Origin: Streptomyces spinoverrucosus
Lineage (GTDB): Bacteria > Actinomycetota > Actinomycetes > Streptomycetales > Streptomycetaceae
Length of the DNA stretch: 64,000 nt
Reading direction: 5' to 3'
NCBI RefSeq assembly: GCF_015712165.1
Contig: NZ_JADPZX010000001.1
Span: 4,171,001-4,235,000 of the forward strand
A program made the translations under genes and the position numbers. This document shows, one piece after another, positions 26,921 through 34,396 of this stretch (position 1 is the stretch's first letter; every line of letters begins with the position of its first letter). The notes under the pieces are model-generated. The model was not told the DNA's origin. It did not search any database and saw only the letters and a program-made list of their open reading frames with translations.

Positions 26921-28057
26921 GTGGACTTCACCTTCACCGAGGAGCAGCAGGCGGCGGCCGAGGCGGCGCGGGGTGTGTTCGCCGATGTCGCGCCGGACAC
27001 AGTGCCGAGCCCCACGCTGACCAGGGGCGCCGTGGCCGACGACTTCGACCGGGCGCTGTGGGGCAGGCTCGCCGACGCGGATCTGCTCGGGCTGTTGCTC
27101 GCCCCGGAGCACGGCGGGGCGGGCCTAGATGCCATCGCGCTGTGCCTGGTGCTGCGGGAGGCGGGGAAGGTGCTGGCGCGGGTGCCGCTACTGGAGAGCT
27201 GCGCGGCGCTGGCGGCCGTACAGGCGTACGGCGGTGCGGAGTTGAAGTCCGCGGTGCTCGCGCGGGGTGGGCGGGGCGAGGTCGTGCTGACCGTCGCCGG
27301 GCAGGGGCGTACCGGCGGTCACGACCCCGCCGAACGGGCGGTGACCGCGCGACGGGACGGGGACGGCTGGGTCCTGGACGGAGTGCAGACGGCGGTGCCG
27401 TGGGCGTACGACGCCGACTTCACCGTCGTACCGGCGCACACCGGCGCCGATCGGAGCGTCCTCGCCCTCGTCCCACGGGGGCATCAAGGGGCCGAAGTGG
27501 CCGAGCAGTTCGCGACGACCGGGGAGCGGCTCGGGGAGCTGCGGCTGGAGTCGGTGCGGGTGCCGGAGCGCTACGTCATCGAGGGCGAGGGGGCCTGGGA
27601 GTGGCTGCGGGAGCTGCTGGCCACCGGGACGTGTGCGCTGGCGCTGGGGCTCGGGGAGCGGGTGCTGCGGATGACCAGCGAGTACACGGGGAAGCGTGAG
27701 CAGTTCGGGTATCCGGTCGCGACGTTCCAGGCCGTGGCCGTGCAGGCCGCCGACCGCTATATCGACCTGCGGGCGATGGAGGCCACCCTGTGGCAGGCGG
27801 CCTGGCGGATCGGCTCGGGGGCGCCGGGGGCGTTGCCGGCCGCCGGGGATGTGGCCGTCGCCAAGATCTGGGCGTCGGAGGGGGTACGGCGGGTGGTGCA
27901 GACGGCGCAGCATCTGCACGGGGGGTTCGGTGCGGACGTCGACTATCCGCTGCACCGGTACCACGCCTGGGCGAAGCACCTGGAACTGTCACTCGGACCG
28001 GCGGCGGCACATGAGGAGGCGCTGGGGGATCTGCTGGCGGCGCATGCGCCGGGGTGA
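26921..28057 (+). CDS. Acyl-CoA dehydrogenase family protein
   Basis: A 378-residue flavin acyl-CoA dehydrogenase. The N-terminal helical domain (MDFTFTEEQQAAAEAARGVF), the beta-barrel middle and the C-terminal helical domain (LGLGERVLRMTSEYTGKREQFG, then VVQTAQHLHGGFGADVDYPL) are all in place. The LHGGFG segment is a FAD-contact motif. The catalytic base is not obvious, as in the partner chains of heteromeric steroid-type FadE enzymes. GTG 26921 has a GGGAGGA box. The KstR-like operator just upstream points to steroid or isoprenoid side-chain oxidation; substrate unproven. Confidence 0.88.
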   Translation: MDFTFTEEQQAAAEAARGVFADVAPDTVPSPTLTRGAVADDFDRALWGRLADADLLGLLLAPEHGGAGLDAIALCLVLREAGKVLARVPLLESCAALAAVQAYGGAELKSAVLARGGRGEVVLTVAGQGRTGGHDPAERAVTARRDGDGWVLDGVQTAVPWAYDADFTVVPAHTGADRSVLALVPRGHQGAEVAEQFATTGERLGELRLESVRVPERYVIEGEGAWEWLRELLATGTCALALGLGERVLRMTSEYTGKREQFGYPVATFQAVAVQAADRYIDLRAMEATLWQAAWRIGSGAPGALPAAGDVAVAKIWASEGVRRVVQTAQHLHGGFGADVDYPLHRYHAWAKHLELSLGPAAAHEEALGDLLAAHAPG

Positions 28058-28067
28058 GGGCCACCGT

Positions 28068-28143
28068 AGGTCATACGTGGCCCCACAGGTCATACGTGGC
28101 CCCACAGGTCATACATGGCCCCACAGGTCATACGTGGCCCCAC
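28068..28143. repeat. 19-bp tandem repeat, four copies
   Basis: Four back-to-back copies of AGGTCATACGTGGCCCCAC (28068, 28087, 28106, 28125). The third has ATACATGG in place of ATACGTGG. They fill the gap between the convergent acyl-CoA dehydrogenase and rhodanese genes. Confidence 0.95.
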
Positions 28144-28154
28144 TCGGCACCGGC

Positions 28155-28499
28155 TCAGACCACGGCCCCCGGCTCTCCTGCGTCCGTGATGACCGGACGC
28201 CCGTTTGCCTCCCATGCCTCCATGCCGCCGGCGACGTTCACGGCGTCGATGCCCTGCTGGTTCAGGTACATCGCGACCTGGGCCGAGCGGCCACCGGAGC
28301 GGCAGATGACGTGGACGCGGCCGTCCTGTGGGGCGGCCTCGGTCAGCTCGCCGTACCGGGCCACGAACTCGCTCATGGGGATGTGCAGCGCCCCGGCGGC
28401 GTGACCCGCCTGCCACTCCTCGTCCTCGCGGACGTCCAGCAGGAAGTCGTCGTCCTTGAGGTCCGTGACCCCGACGGTGGGAACAGCTCCGAAATTCAT
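28155..28499 (-). CDS. Single-domain rhodanese-like sulfurtransferase
   Basis: A 114-residue stand-alone rhodanese. The fold markers are FLLDVREDEEWQAGHAAGALHIPM and the active-site loop VICRSGGRSAQVA, where the Cys would carry the persulfide. Moves sulfane sulfur to acceptors such as thiols or cyanide; physiological partner unknown. ATG 28499 is followed by MNFGAVPTV; longer upstream frame is shadow of the next gene. Confidence 0.9.
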   Translation of the reverse strand: MNFGAVPTVGVTDLKDDDFLLDVREDEEWQAGHAAGALHIPMSEFVARYGELTEAAPQDGRVHVICRSGGRSAQVAMYLNQQGIDAVNVAGGMEAWEANGRPVITDAGEPGAVV

Positions 28500-28534
28500 G
28501 GTCCCGACGCTACCCGAACCACACGCGCTGCCGG

Positions 28535-29383
28535 TCAGCCCTGACCGATCAGCTCCGCCAGCTCCGCCTCGCGCCCCGCGACCTCCGCGAGCAGTTGCTC
28601 GGCGATCTCGTCGAGGAGGCGGTCGGGGTCGTCCGGCGCCAGCTTGAGCATGGAGCCGATGGCGCTCTCCTCCAGCTCCCGGGCGACGACCGTGAGCAGT
28701 TCCTTGCGCTGGGCGAGCCACTCCAGGCGGGCGTACAGCTCCTCGCCGCGGCTCGGGCGGCGCTCCTCCGGCACCGGTCCGGCCGCCCACTCCTCGGACA
28801 GCTCGCGCAGCAGCGCCTCGTCGCCACGGGCGTAGGCGCTGTTCACGCGGGTGAGGAACTCCTCACGCCGCTTGCGCTCCCCGTCCTCCTGGGCGAGGTC
28901 GGGGTGGGCCTTGCGGGCCAGGTCGCGATAGAGGCGGCGGGCCTCCTCGCTGGGGCGCACCCGCTGCGGGGGCCGGACCGGCTGGTCCGTGAGCATCGCG
29001 GCGGCCTCGGGGAACAGGCCGTCGCCGTCCATCCAGCCGTGGAACAGCTCCTCCACGGAGGGCATGGGCAGCACCCGGGCCCGCAGCTCCTGCGCCTTGC
29101 GAAGGTCCTCGGGGTCACCGGTCCGGGCCGCCTTCGCCTCGGCTATCTGCGCGTCCAGTTCCTCGAGGCGGGCGTACATCGGGCCGAGCTTCTGGTGGTG
29201 CAGCCGGGAGAAGTTCTCGATCTCGACGCGGAAGGTCTCCACCGCGATCTCGTACTCGATCAGCGCCTGCTCGGCCGCCCGCACGGCCCGCTCCAGCCGC
29301 TCCTCGGGCCGGGGCGCGCCGTCCTGGGGCGCAGCCCGCGTCTCACCGGCGGCACCGCCCTGCTCAGCATCCGGGGTCGTCAC
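28535..29383 (-). CDS. J-domain (DnaJ-like) protein with coiled coil
   Basis: A 282-residue cytosolic protein. An N-terminal Glu/Arg/Ala-rich coiled coil (about 30-95) is followed by a J-like domain with the hallmark HPD tripeptide (YRDLARKAHPDLAQEDG, about 155-175), then FLTRVNSAYARGD. A second helical Leu/Glu-rich part forms the C-terminus. HPD would stimulate a DnaK-type Hsp70. The J-domain is internal, not N-terminal, and no Gly/Phe or zinc-finger region follows, so it is a specialised co-chaperone. Start GTG 29383 is inferred. Confidence 0.8.
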   Translation of the reverse strand: MTTPDAEQGGAAGETRAAPQDGAPRPEERLERAVRAAEQALIEYEIAVETFRVEIENFSRLHHQKLGPMYARLEELDAQIAEAKAARTGDPEDLRKAQELRARVLPMPSVEELFHGWMDGDGLFPEAAAMLTDQPVRPPQRVRPSEEARRLYRDLARKAHPDLAQEDGERKRREEFLTRVNSAYARGDEALLRELSEEWAAGPVPEERRPSRGEELYARLEWLAQRKELLTVVARELEESAIGSMLKLAPDDPDRLLDEIAEQLLAEVAGREAELAELIGQG

Positions 29384-29428
29384 CCGACCAGCGTAGGCCA
29401 CGCCCCACACGCCCCCGGGCCACCACCA

Positions 29429-29876
29429 CCGACCAGCGCCTCACACCGGCCTCACCGACCCCGGACCACCACCCCTGACCGACGACCTCATTCCCCGCCC
29501 CAGCGGCCGACCAGCGCCTCACACCGGCCTCAGCGACCCCGGGCCACCACCCCTGACCGACGGCCTCATTCCCCGCCCCAGCGGGCCGACCAGCACCTCA
29601 CACCCCCACCTCAACAGACCCGGCCATCACCACCGACCGACGTCTCACACCCGCCCCAGCGGCCGACCAGCACCTCACACCCCCACCTCAACAGACCCGG
29701 CCATCACCACCGACCGACGTCTCACACCCGCCCCAGCGGGCCACCGACGCTCCACACCCCACCCTCAGCGGCCCCCGGCCACCAGCGCCACCACCCGCCG
29801 ATCGGCGCTCAGACCCGCCCAAGCGGGCCGGCGGCCGCTTCACACCCCACCTCAGCAGGCCGACGACGCCTCACAC
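29429..29876. repeat. Degenerate ~78-bp tandem repeat filling an intergenic gap
   Basis: The gap between the J-domain and DUF2252 genes (both minus strand) is C/A-rich repeated DNA. Units begin CCGACCAGC-CCTCACACC at 29429, 29507, 29586 and 29663, each 77-79 bases, and end GCCCCAGCGG(G). Two more diverged units follow at 29741 and 29828. Copies 1-2 and copies 3-4 form two closely matching pairs. The last unit runs into the 3' end of the DUF2252 gene. No gene or strong hairpin is seen. Confidence 0.85.
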
Positions 29877-31301
29877 CCCCACCTCCGCCCGAACCCGCCC
29901 CGACCGCACCGCCGCCACGAGCGCCGCATGATCCGCCTCGGTCACGTCGGCGTAGGTGACGGCGAACGCCGCCATCGCCTCGTCCAGCTCCTCGTTCTTG
30001 CCGCAGTACCCGGAGATCAGGCGAGGGTCGGCGCTGTGGGAGTGGGCGCGGGCGAGGAGTGCGCCGGTCATGCGGGCGTAGTCGTCGAGCTGGTCCGTGG
30101 AGAGCGCCGCCGGGTCCACGCTGCCCTTGCGGTTGCGGAACTGGCGGACCTGGAACGGGCGGCCGTCGACGGTCGTCCAGCCGAGCAGGATGTCGCTGAC
30201 GACCTGCATCCGCTTCTGGCCGAGGACGACCCGGCGGCCCTCGTGGTCGACGGGCGGCGCCTCGAAACCGGCGGTCAGCAAGTGCGGCGTCAGCGCCGAG
30301 CCGCGGGCCTCCTTCACCTGGAGGATCAGCGCCTCACCTCGGTGGTCCAGGAGCAGGACGACGTACGAACGCAGGCCCACGCTGCCCGTGCCCACGATCC
30401 GGAACGCCACGTCGTGCACCGCGTGCCGGGACAGCAGCGGCAGACGGTCCTCCGACAGCGTCGTCAGGTAGGCCTCCAGCGCCGCCGCCACGGCCGCCGC
30501 CTCCCCGTCCGGGACCCGGCGCAGCACCGGGGGCGCGTCCACGAACCGGCGTCCGCCTTCCTCGGTCAATTCGGTCGACCGCGCCGCGAACCGCCCGCTG
30601 GTGTTGGCCCGCGCCTTCTCCGAGACCCGCTCCAGCGTGCCGAGCAGGTCATGGGCGTCGGTGTGGGACACCAGCTCCTCGTCCGCGATCGCGTTCCACG
30701 CGTCCAGCACCGGGAGCCTGGCCAGCAGCCGCATGGTGCGGCGGTAGGCGCCGGCGGCGTCATGGGCGGCCGCCCGGCAGGTGTCCTCGTCGGCCCCCGC
30801 CTCCCGGCCCGCGAGCACCAGCGAGGCGGCGAGCCGCTTCAGGTCCCACTCCCAGGGGCCGTACACCGTCTCGTCGAAGTCGTTCAGGTCGATGACCAGG
30901 CCGCCGCGCGCGTCGCCGTACAGACCGAAGTTCGCCGCGTGCGCGTCGCCGCAGATCTGGGCGCGGATGCGGGTCATGGGGGTGCGGGCGAGGTCGTACG
31001 CCATCAGGCCCGCCGATCCGCGCAGGAAGGCGAACGGCGTGGCCGCCATCCTGCCCACGCGTATCGGCGTGAGCTCCGGGATACGGCCCCGGTTCGACTC
31101 CTCGACCGCGGCCACCGCGTCGGGCCGGGCGCCGTCGAGGTCGAGGGTGGCGTGGGCGTGCCGCGGGACCCGCTCGCGCAGGGTCTTCCCCTCCGTCTTG
31201 GGCGAGCGCGCGCCCTGGCCGGTCCACTCGGCGAAGCCCCGCACTCGTGGAATCCGCACCGTCCCGGAACCCGCGCCCTGCACACCGACCTCGGTCACCA
31301 C
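29871..31301 (-). CDS. DUF2252 family protein
   Basis: A 476-residue member of the DUF2252 family, remote kinase-like (aminoglycoside-phosphotransferase-like) fold. The stretch FAFLRGSAGLMAYDLA, CGDAHAANFGLYGDARGGLVIDLNDFDET and the following WEWDLKRLAASL are the family core: GDAH and DFD resemble the catalytic HxD and metal-binding D of phosphotransferases. Function unknown. GTG 31301 has a GGGAGG box seven bases upstream; a second GTG follows immediately. Confidence 0.87.
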   Translation of the reverse strand: MVTEVGVQGAGSGTVRIPRVRGFAEWTGQGARSPKTEGKTLRERVPRHAHATLDLDGARPDAVAAVEESNRGRIPELTPIRVGRMAATPFAFLRGSAGLMAYDLARTPMTRIRAQICGDAHAANFGLYGDARGGLVIDLNDFDETVYGPWEWDLKRLAASLVLAGREAGADEDTCRAAAHDAAGAYRRTMRLLARLPVLDAWNAIADEELVSHTDAHDLLGTLERVSEKARANTSGRFAARSTELTEEGGRRFVDAPPVLRRVPDGEAAAVAAALEAYLTTLSEDRLPLLSRHAVHDVAFRIVGTGSVGLRSYVVLLLDHRGEALILQVKEARGSALTPHLLTAGFEAPPVDHEGRRVVLGQKRMQVVSDILLGWTTVDGRPFQVRQFRNRKGSVDPAALSTDQLDDYARMTGALLARAHSHSADPRLISGYCGKNEELDEAMAAFAVTYADVTEADHAALVAAVRSGRVRAEVGV

Positions 31302-31378
31302 GACCGCCTCCCCCGTGTCTCACACGAACATCAACGCGAGCCGACGGTACAACCCGGCCGCCACATCCCGTCAGACCC

Positions 31379-31405
31379 TGTGGACAACTCCTCACCTGTG
31401 GAAAA
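31379..31405. promoter_or_regulatory. Pair of DnaA-box-like 9-mers
   Basis: TGTGGACAA (31379-31387, exact reverse of TTGTCCACA) and TGTGGAAAA (31397-31405) lie upstream of the DUF2252 gene. Confidence 0.4.
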
Positions 31406-31454
31406 CGCACGCACCCGGTGACACCCGGCCCGTGGTCCGACCGGGCGCCATGCC

Positions 31455-31590
31455 CACAAAGACGTCACGCTCACAAAGACGTCACCCCCACAAAGACGTC
31501 ACCCCCACAAAGACGTCACCCCCACAAAGACGTCACCCCCACAAAGACGTCATGCCCGCAAAGGCGTCATGCCCGCAAATACGCCAACAC
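31455..31590. repeat. 17-bp tandem repeat growing out of a gene's 3' end
   Basis: Eight tandem units of 17 bases (consensus CACAAAGACGTCACCCC) start at 31455, 31472, 31489, 31506, 31523, 31540, 31557 and 31574. The last two are diverged (CGCAAAGGC, CGCAAATAC) and include the stop codon of the response regulator. On its coding strand every unit contains TGA, and because 17 is not a multiple of three these fall in all frames. Confidence 0.95.
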
Positions 31591-32226
31591 CGCCAACACC
31601 CGCCGATGCGTCTCCTCCGCCGGCGGCAGATCGAGCTTGGTCAGGATGCTCCCGATGTGCTTGCCCACCGCCGCCTCGGACACCACCAGCTCCCGCGCGA
31701 TCGCCCCGTTCGACTTCCCCTCCGCGACCAGCGCGAGCACCTCCCGTTCGCGCGGGGTCAGCCGCTCCAGCGGATCCCGGCGCCGGCGCAGCAGCTGCCG
31801 TACCACCTCGGGGTCCACGACCGTGCCGCCCGCCGCCACCTCACCGAGGGTGTCCATGAACTCCTCGACCTGCCCGACCCGGTCCTTCAGCAGGTACCCG
31901 ACCCCCCTCCCGTCGCCGGAGTCCAGCAGCTCGGCGGCGTACGCCCGCTGCACGTACTGACTCAGCACGAGCACCGGCAGCCCGGGCCGCAGCTCCCGCA
32001 GCCGTACCGCCGCGCGCAGGCCCTCGTCCTGGAACCCGGGCGGCATCCGGACGTCCGTCACCACCACGTCGGGCCCGTGCTCCTCGACCGCCGCGACGAG
32101 CCCCCGCGCGTCCCCGACGGCGGCGGCCACCTCGTGCCCGCACCGGCCGAGCAGCTCGATGAGCCCTTCCCGCAGCAACACGCTGTCCTCGGCGAGAACT
32201 ACGCGCAGAGATCGGACGGCTCGCAA
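31567..32226 (-). CDS. NarL/LuxR-family response regulator
   Basis: A 219-residue response regulator. Receiver domain: acidic pair near residues 13-14 (LAEDSVLL), phospho-acceptor Asp near 58 ([10 protein letters not shown]) and the Lys in YLLKDRVG. The LuxR HTH is C-terminal ([22 protein letters not shown]). No ATG fits: TTG 32226 has a GGAG box six bases upstream and lies 28 bases inside the histidine kinase gene, so the pair is translationally coupled. Likely controls the divergent ABC transporter. Confidence 0.87.
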   Translation of the reverse strand: MRAVRSLRVVLAEDSVLLREGLIELLGRCGHEVAAAVGDARGLVAAVEEHGPDVVVTDVRMPPGFQDEGLRAAVRLRELRPGLPVLVLSQYVQRAYAAELLDSGDGRGVGYLLKDRVGQVEEFMDTLGEVAAGGTVVDPEVVRQLLRRRRDPLERLTPREREVLALVAEGKSNGAIARELVVSEAAVGKHIGSILTKLDLPPAEETHRRVLAVLAYLRA

Positions 32227-33500
32227 GGCAACTCCACGCGCAACAGGGTGGGCCCACCCGGCGGACTGGACACGGAGAGTCTGCCATCGAGCACCGACAC
32301 CCGGTCCGCGAGCCCGGTCAGCCCGGTCCCGGCCGACGCGTCCGCGCCACCGCAGCCGTCGTCACGCACCTCCAGGACGAGCCGTCCCCCAGTGTGCCCG
32401 CCGCGCACCTCGGCGCGCGCGGCCCCGCTGTGCTTGGCGATGTTGGCAAGCGCCTCGCACACCACGAAGTACGCGGCCGACTCGACCGCCCGCGGCAGCC
32501 GCCCCGGCAGTTCCAGGTCGATGTCGACCGGGACCACCGAGCGGTCGGCGGCGTCGGCGACCGCCGCTTCCAGGCCGAAGTCGGTGAGCACCTTGGGATG
32601 GATTCCGTGGATCAGCTCGCGCAGCTCCGCCAGTGCCCGCCCCGCCTCCTCGTGCGCCTGGGCGAGTCGGTCGGCGAGCGGCCCCGGCGGTGCGTCGAGA
32701 CGGGCCAGTCCGAGCGTCATCGTCAGGGCCACGAGCCGCTGTTGGGCCCCGTCGTGCAGATCGCGCTCGATCCGCCGCCGCTCCGCCTCGAAGGCGTCCA
32801 CCAACCGCACCCGGGACCGCGTCAGTTCGACGACCCTGGCCCCCAACTCGGCGTCCCGAGGGGCGATCAGCAGCCGGGTGAGCGCGCCCCGGGCACCGGC
32901 GGCGACCCCGAGGGCGTAGGCCCCCAGGCAGCACAGGACGACCCCGAGGGCCGCGAACCCGACGGCGGCCGGCCAGGTGGTGACCGCCCACAGCTTGAGC
33001 ACCTTCACCTCGTCGAAGCCGACGGCCATCAGCAAAGGCGTACCGACCAGCGACAGCGGGCAGAGCAGCGCGAACACGACCACCAGGGCGTCGACGGGCC
33101 ACAGCAGCCCCGCGAACAGCAGCGCATGGCCCAGCTCCCGCCAGGTCACCGGCTCCCTGAACCGCGTCGACAGCCAGGCCCACAGCCCCCCGCGCGCGGG
33201 CGCCCGATGCTGATCGCGAGCAGGGTCCGGGTCCAGGTCGACCAGCCGCAGCCTGCGCCGCTCCACCCGGGCCACCGGAATTCCGGCCAGGACCAGGGCG
33301 AGGAGCATCGGCACGCCGACGAGGACGAGGACGAGCACCCCGCCGAGCGCGGCCAGGACCACGAGCGCGACAAGGGTGACGGCGCCGACGACCACACCTG
33401 ACACCAGGTACCCGGCCGCCCGCCACGGCCACGCCGACAGCAGGAAGCCCGGCCCGGACATGGCCTGCCACACGTTCCGAGGAGGCTGCATGCGGATCAC
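32199..33500 (-). CDS. NarL-type sensor histidine kinase
   Basis: A 433-residue membrane histidine kinase. The N-terminal part (about 1-210) has four to five hydrophobic segments of the 'putative sensor' type found in actinobacterial NarL-class kinases. It is followed by the HisKA_3 dimerisation helix with phospho-acceptor His in [19 protein letters not shown], and a C-terminal HATPase ([16 protein letters not shown]-box, [18 protein letters not shown]). No extracellular loop is large, suggesting intramembrane sensing as in antibiotic-responsive systems next to ABC pumps. GTG 33500 or ATG 33491 may be the start. Confidence 0.87.
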   Translation of the reverse strand: MIRMQPPRNVWQAMSGPGFLLSAWPWRAAGYLVSGVVVGAVTLVALVVLAALGGVLVLVLVGVPMLLALVLAGIPVARVERRRLRLVDLDPDPARDQHRAPARGGLWAWLSTRFREPVTWRELGHALLFAGLLWPVDALVVVFALLCPLSLVGTPLLMAVGFDEVKVLKLWAVTTWPAAVGFAALGVVLCCLGAYALGVAAGARGALTRLLIAPRDAELGARVVELTRSRVRLVDAFEAERRRIERDLHDGAQQRLVALTMTLGLARLDAPPGPLADRLAQAHEEAGRALAELRELIHGIHPKVLTDFGLEAAVADAADRSVVPVDIDLELPGRLPRAVESAAYFVVCEALANIAKHSGAARAEVRGGHTGGRLVLEVRDDGCGGADASAGTGLTGLADRVSVLDGRLSVSSPPGGPTLLRVELPCEPSDLCA

Positions 33501-33620
33501 CGTAGAAGCAGCCGAGGCGGCCCGGCCATCCGTCCAGGGAGCGGGTCGGGGGTATGCCTGGCCCTACCCCAAGTCTCCGTTCCACCGCACTGCGCCGACC
33601 CACTCCCGGGCGATTTCGTA

Positions 33621-33633
33621 GGACCACTGGTCC
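33621..33633. promoter_or_regulatory. Perfect dyad in ABC transporter promoter
   Basis: GGACCACTGGTCC is a 13-base perfect inverted repeat 25 bases before the transporter ATG at 33659, on the side of the divergent two-component operon. Candidate operator for the adjacent response regulator; inference. Confidence 0.5.
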
Positions 33634-33658
33634 TCAACCGCCATCCACCGAGGGAGAC

Positions 33659-34396
33659 ATGGAAACCAACGCGATCGAACTGCGCGCCGTGAGCAGGCGG
33701 TACGGAACGGGCGACGGCGGCGTGACGGCGCTCGACCACGTCTCCCTCGCCTTCCCCGCCGGCACCTTCACCGCCGTAATGGGGCCCTCCGGCTCCGGCA
33801 AGTCCACCCTGCTCCAGTGCGCGGCGGGCCTGGACCGCCCCACGTCCGGCTCGGTCACCGTGGGCGGGACGGAACTGACCGGGCTGAGCGCGACCAGGCT
33901 GACGCTGCTGCGCCGCGAGCGCATCGGCTTCGTCTTCCAGGCGTTCAACCTGCTGCCCTCGCTCACCGCCGAGCAGAACGTCGCCCTGCCGCTGCGCCTG
34001 GCGGGCCGGCGCGTCCCCAAGGCGCGGATCCGCGAGGCGCTCCAGCAGGTCGGGCTCGGTGACCGCGCGGGGCACCGGCCCACCGAGCTGTCCGGCGGCC
34101 AGCAGCAGCGCGTCGCACTCGCCCGCGCCCTGGTCACCCGCCCCGAGGTGCTCTTCGGTGACGAGCCGACCGGCGCGCTCGACTCGCGCACCAGCCGTGC
34201 GGTACTGGCGCTGCTGCGCGGCATGGTCGACCGCGAGGGCCGGACGATCATCATGGTCACCCACGATCCGGTGGCCGCCTCCTACGCGGACCGCGTGGTC
34301 TTCCTGGTGGACGGCAGCCTCAACGGCGAGTTGACCGGCGCGAGCGCCGACGACATCGCCACCCGGATGACCGGGCTGGAGGCCGTGCCGTGCTGA
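33659..34396 (+). CDS. MacB/LolD-type ABC transporter ATPase
   Basis: A 245-residue ABC ATPase of the type VII (MacB/LolD) group: Walker A MGPSGSGKSTLLQCAAGLD, the family Q-loop FVFQAFNLLPSLTAEQNV, signature LSGGQQQRVALARAL and Walker B EVLFGDEPTGALDS. It is followed by an FtsX-type permease overlapping by seven bases. Such pairs act as mechanotransmitters or export/resistance modules for cell-envelope antibiotics. ATG 33659 has a GAGGGAG box. Confidence 0.94.
   Translation: METNAIELRAVSRRYGTGDGGVTALDHVSLAFPAGTFTAVMGPSGSGKSTLLQCAAGLDRPTSGSVTVGGTELTGLSATRLTLLRRERIGFVFQAFNLLPSLTAEQNVALPLRLAGRRVPKARIREALQQVGLGDRAGHRPTELSGGQQQRVALARALVTRPEVLFGDEPTGALDSRTSRAVLALLRGMVDREGRTIIMVTHDPVAASYADRVVFLVDGSLNGELTGASADDIATRMTGLEAVPC

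Noticed and set aside
28068..28143. CRISPR-like appearance of the 19-bp repeat
   Set aside because: Head-to-tail copies without spacers.
31455..31590. CRISPR-like appearance of the 17-bp repeat
   Set aside because: The repeats are directly adjacent, with no spacers and no cas genes nearby.
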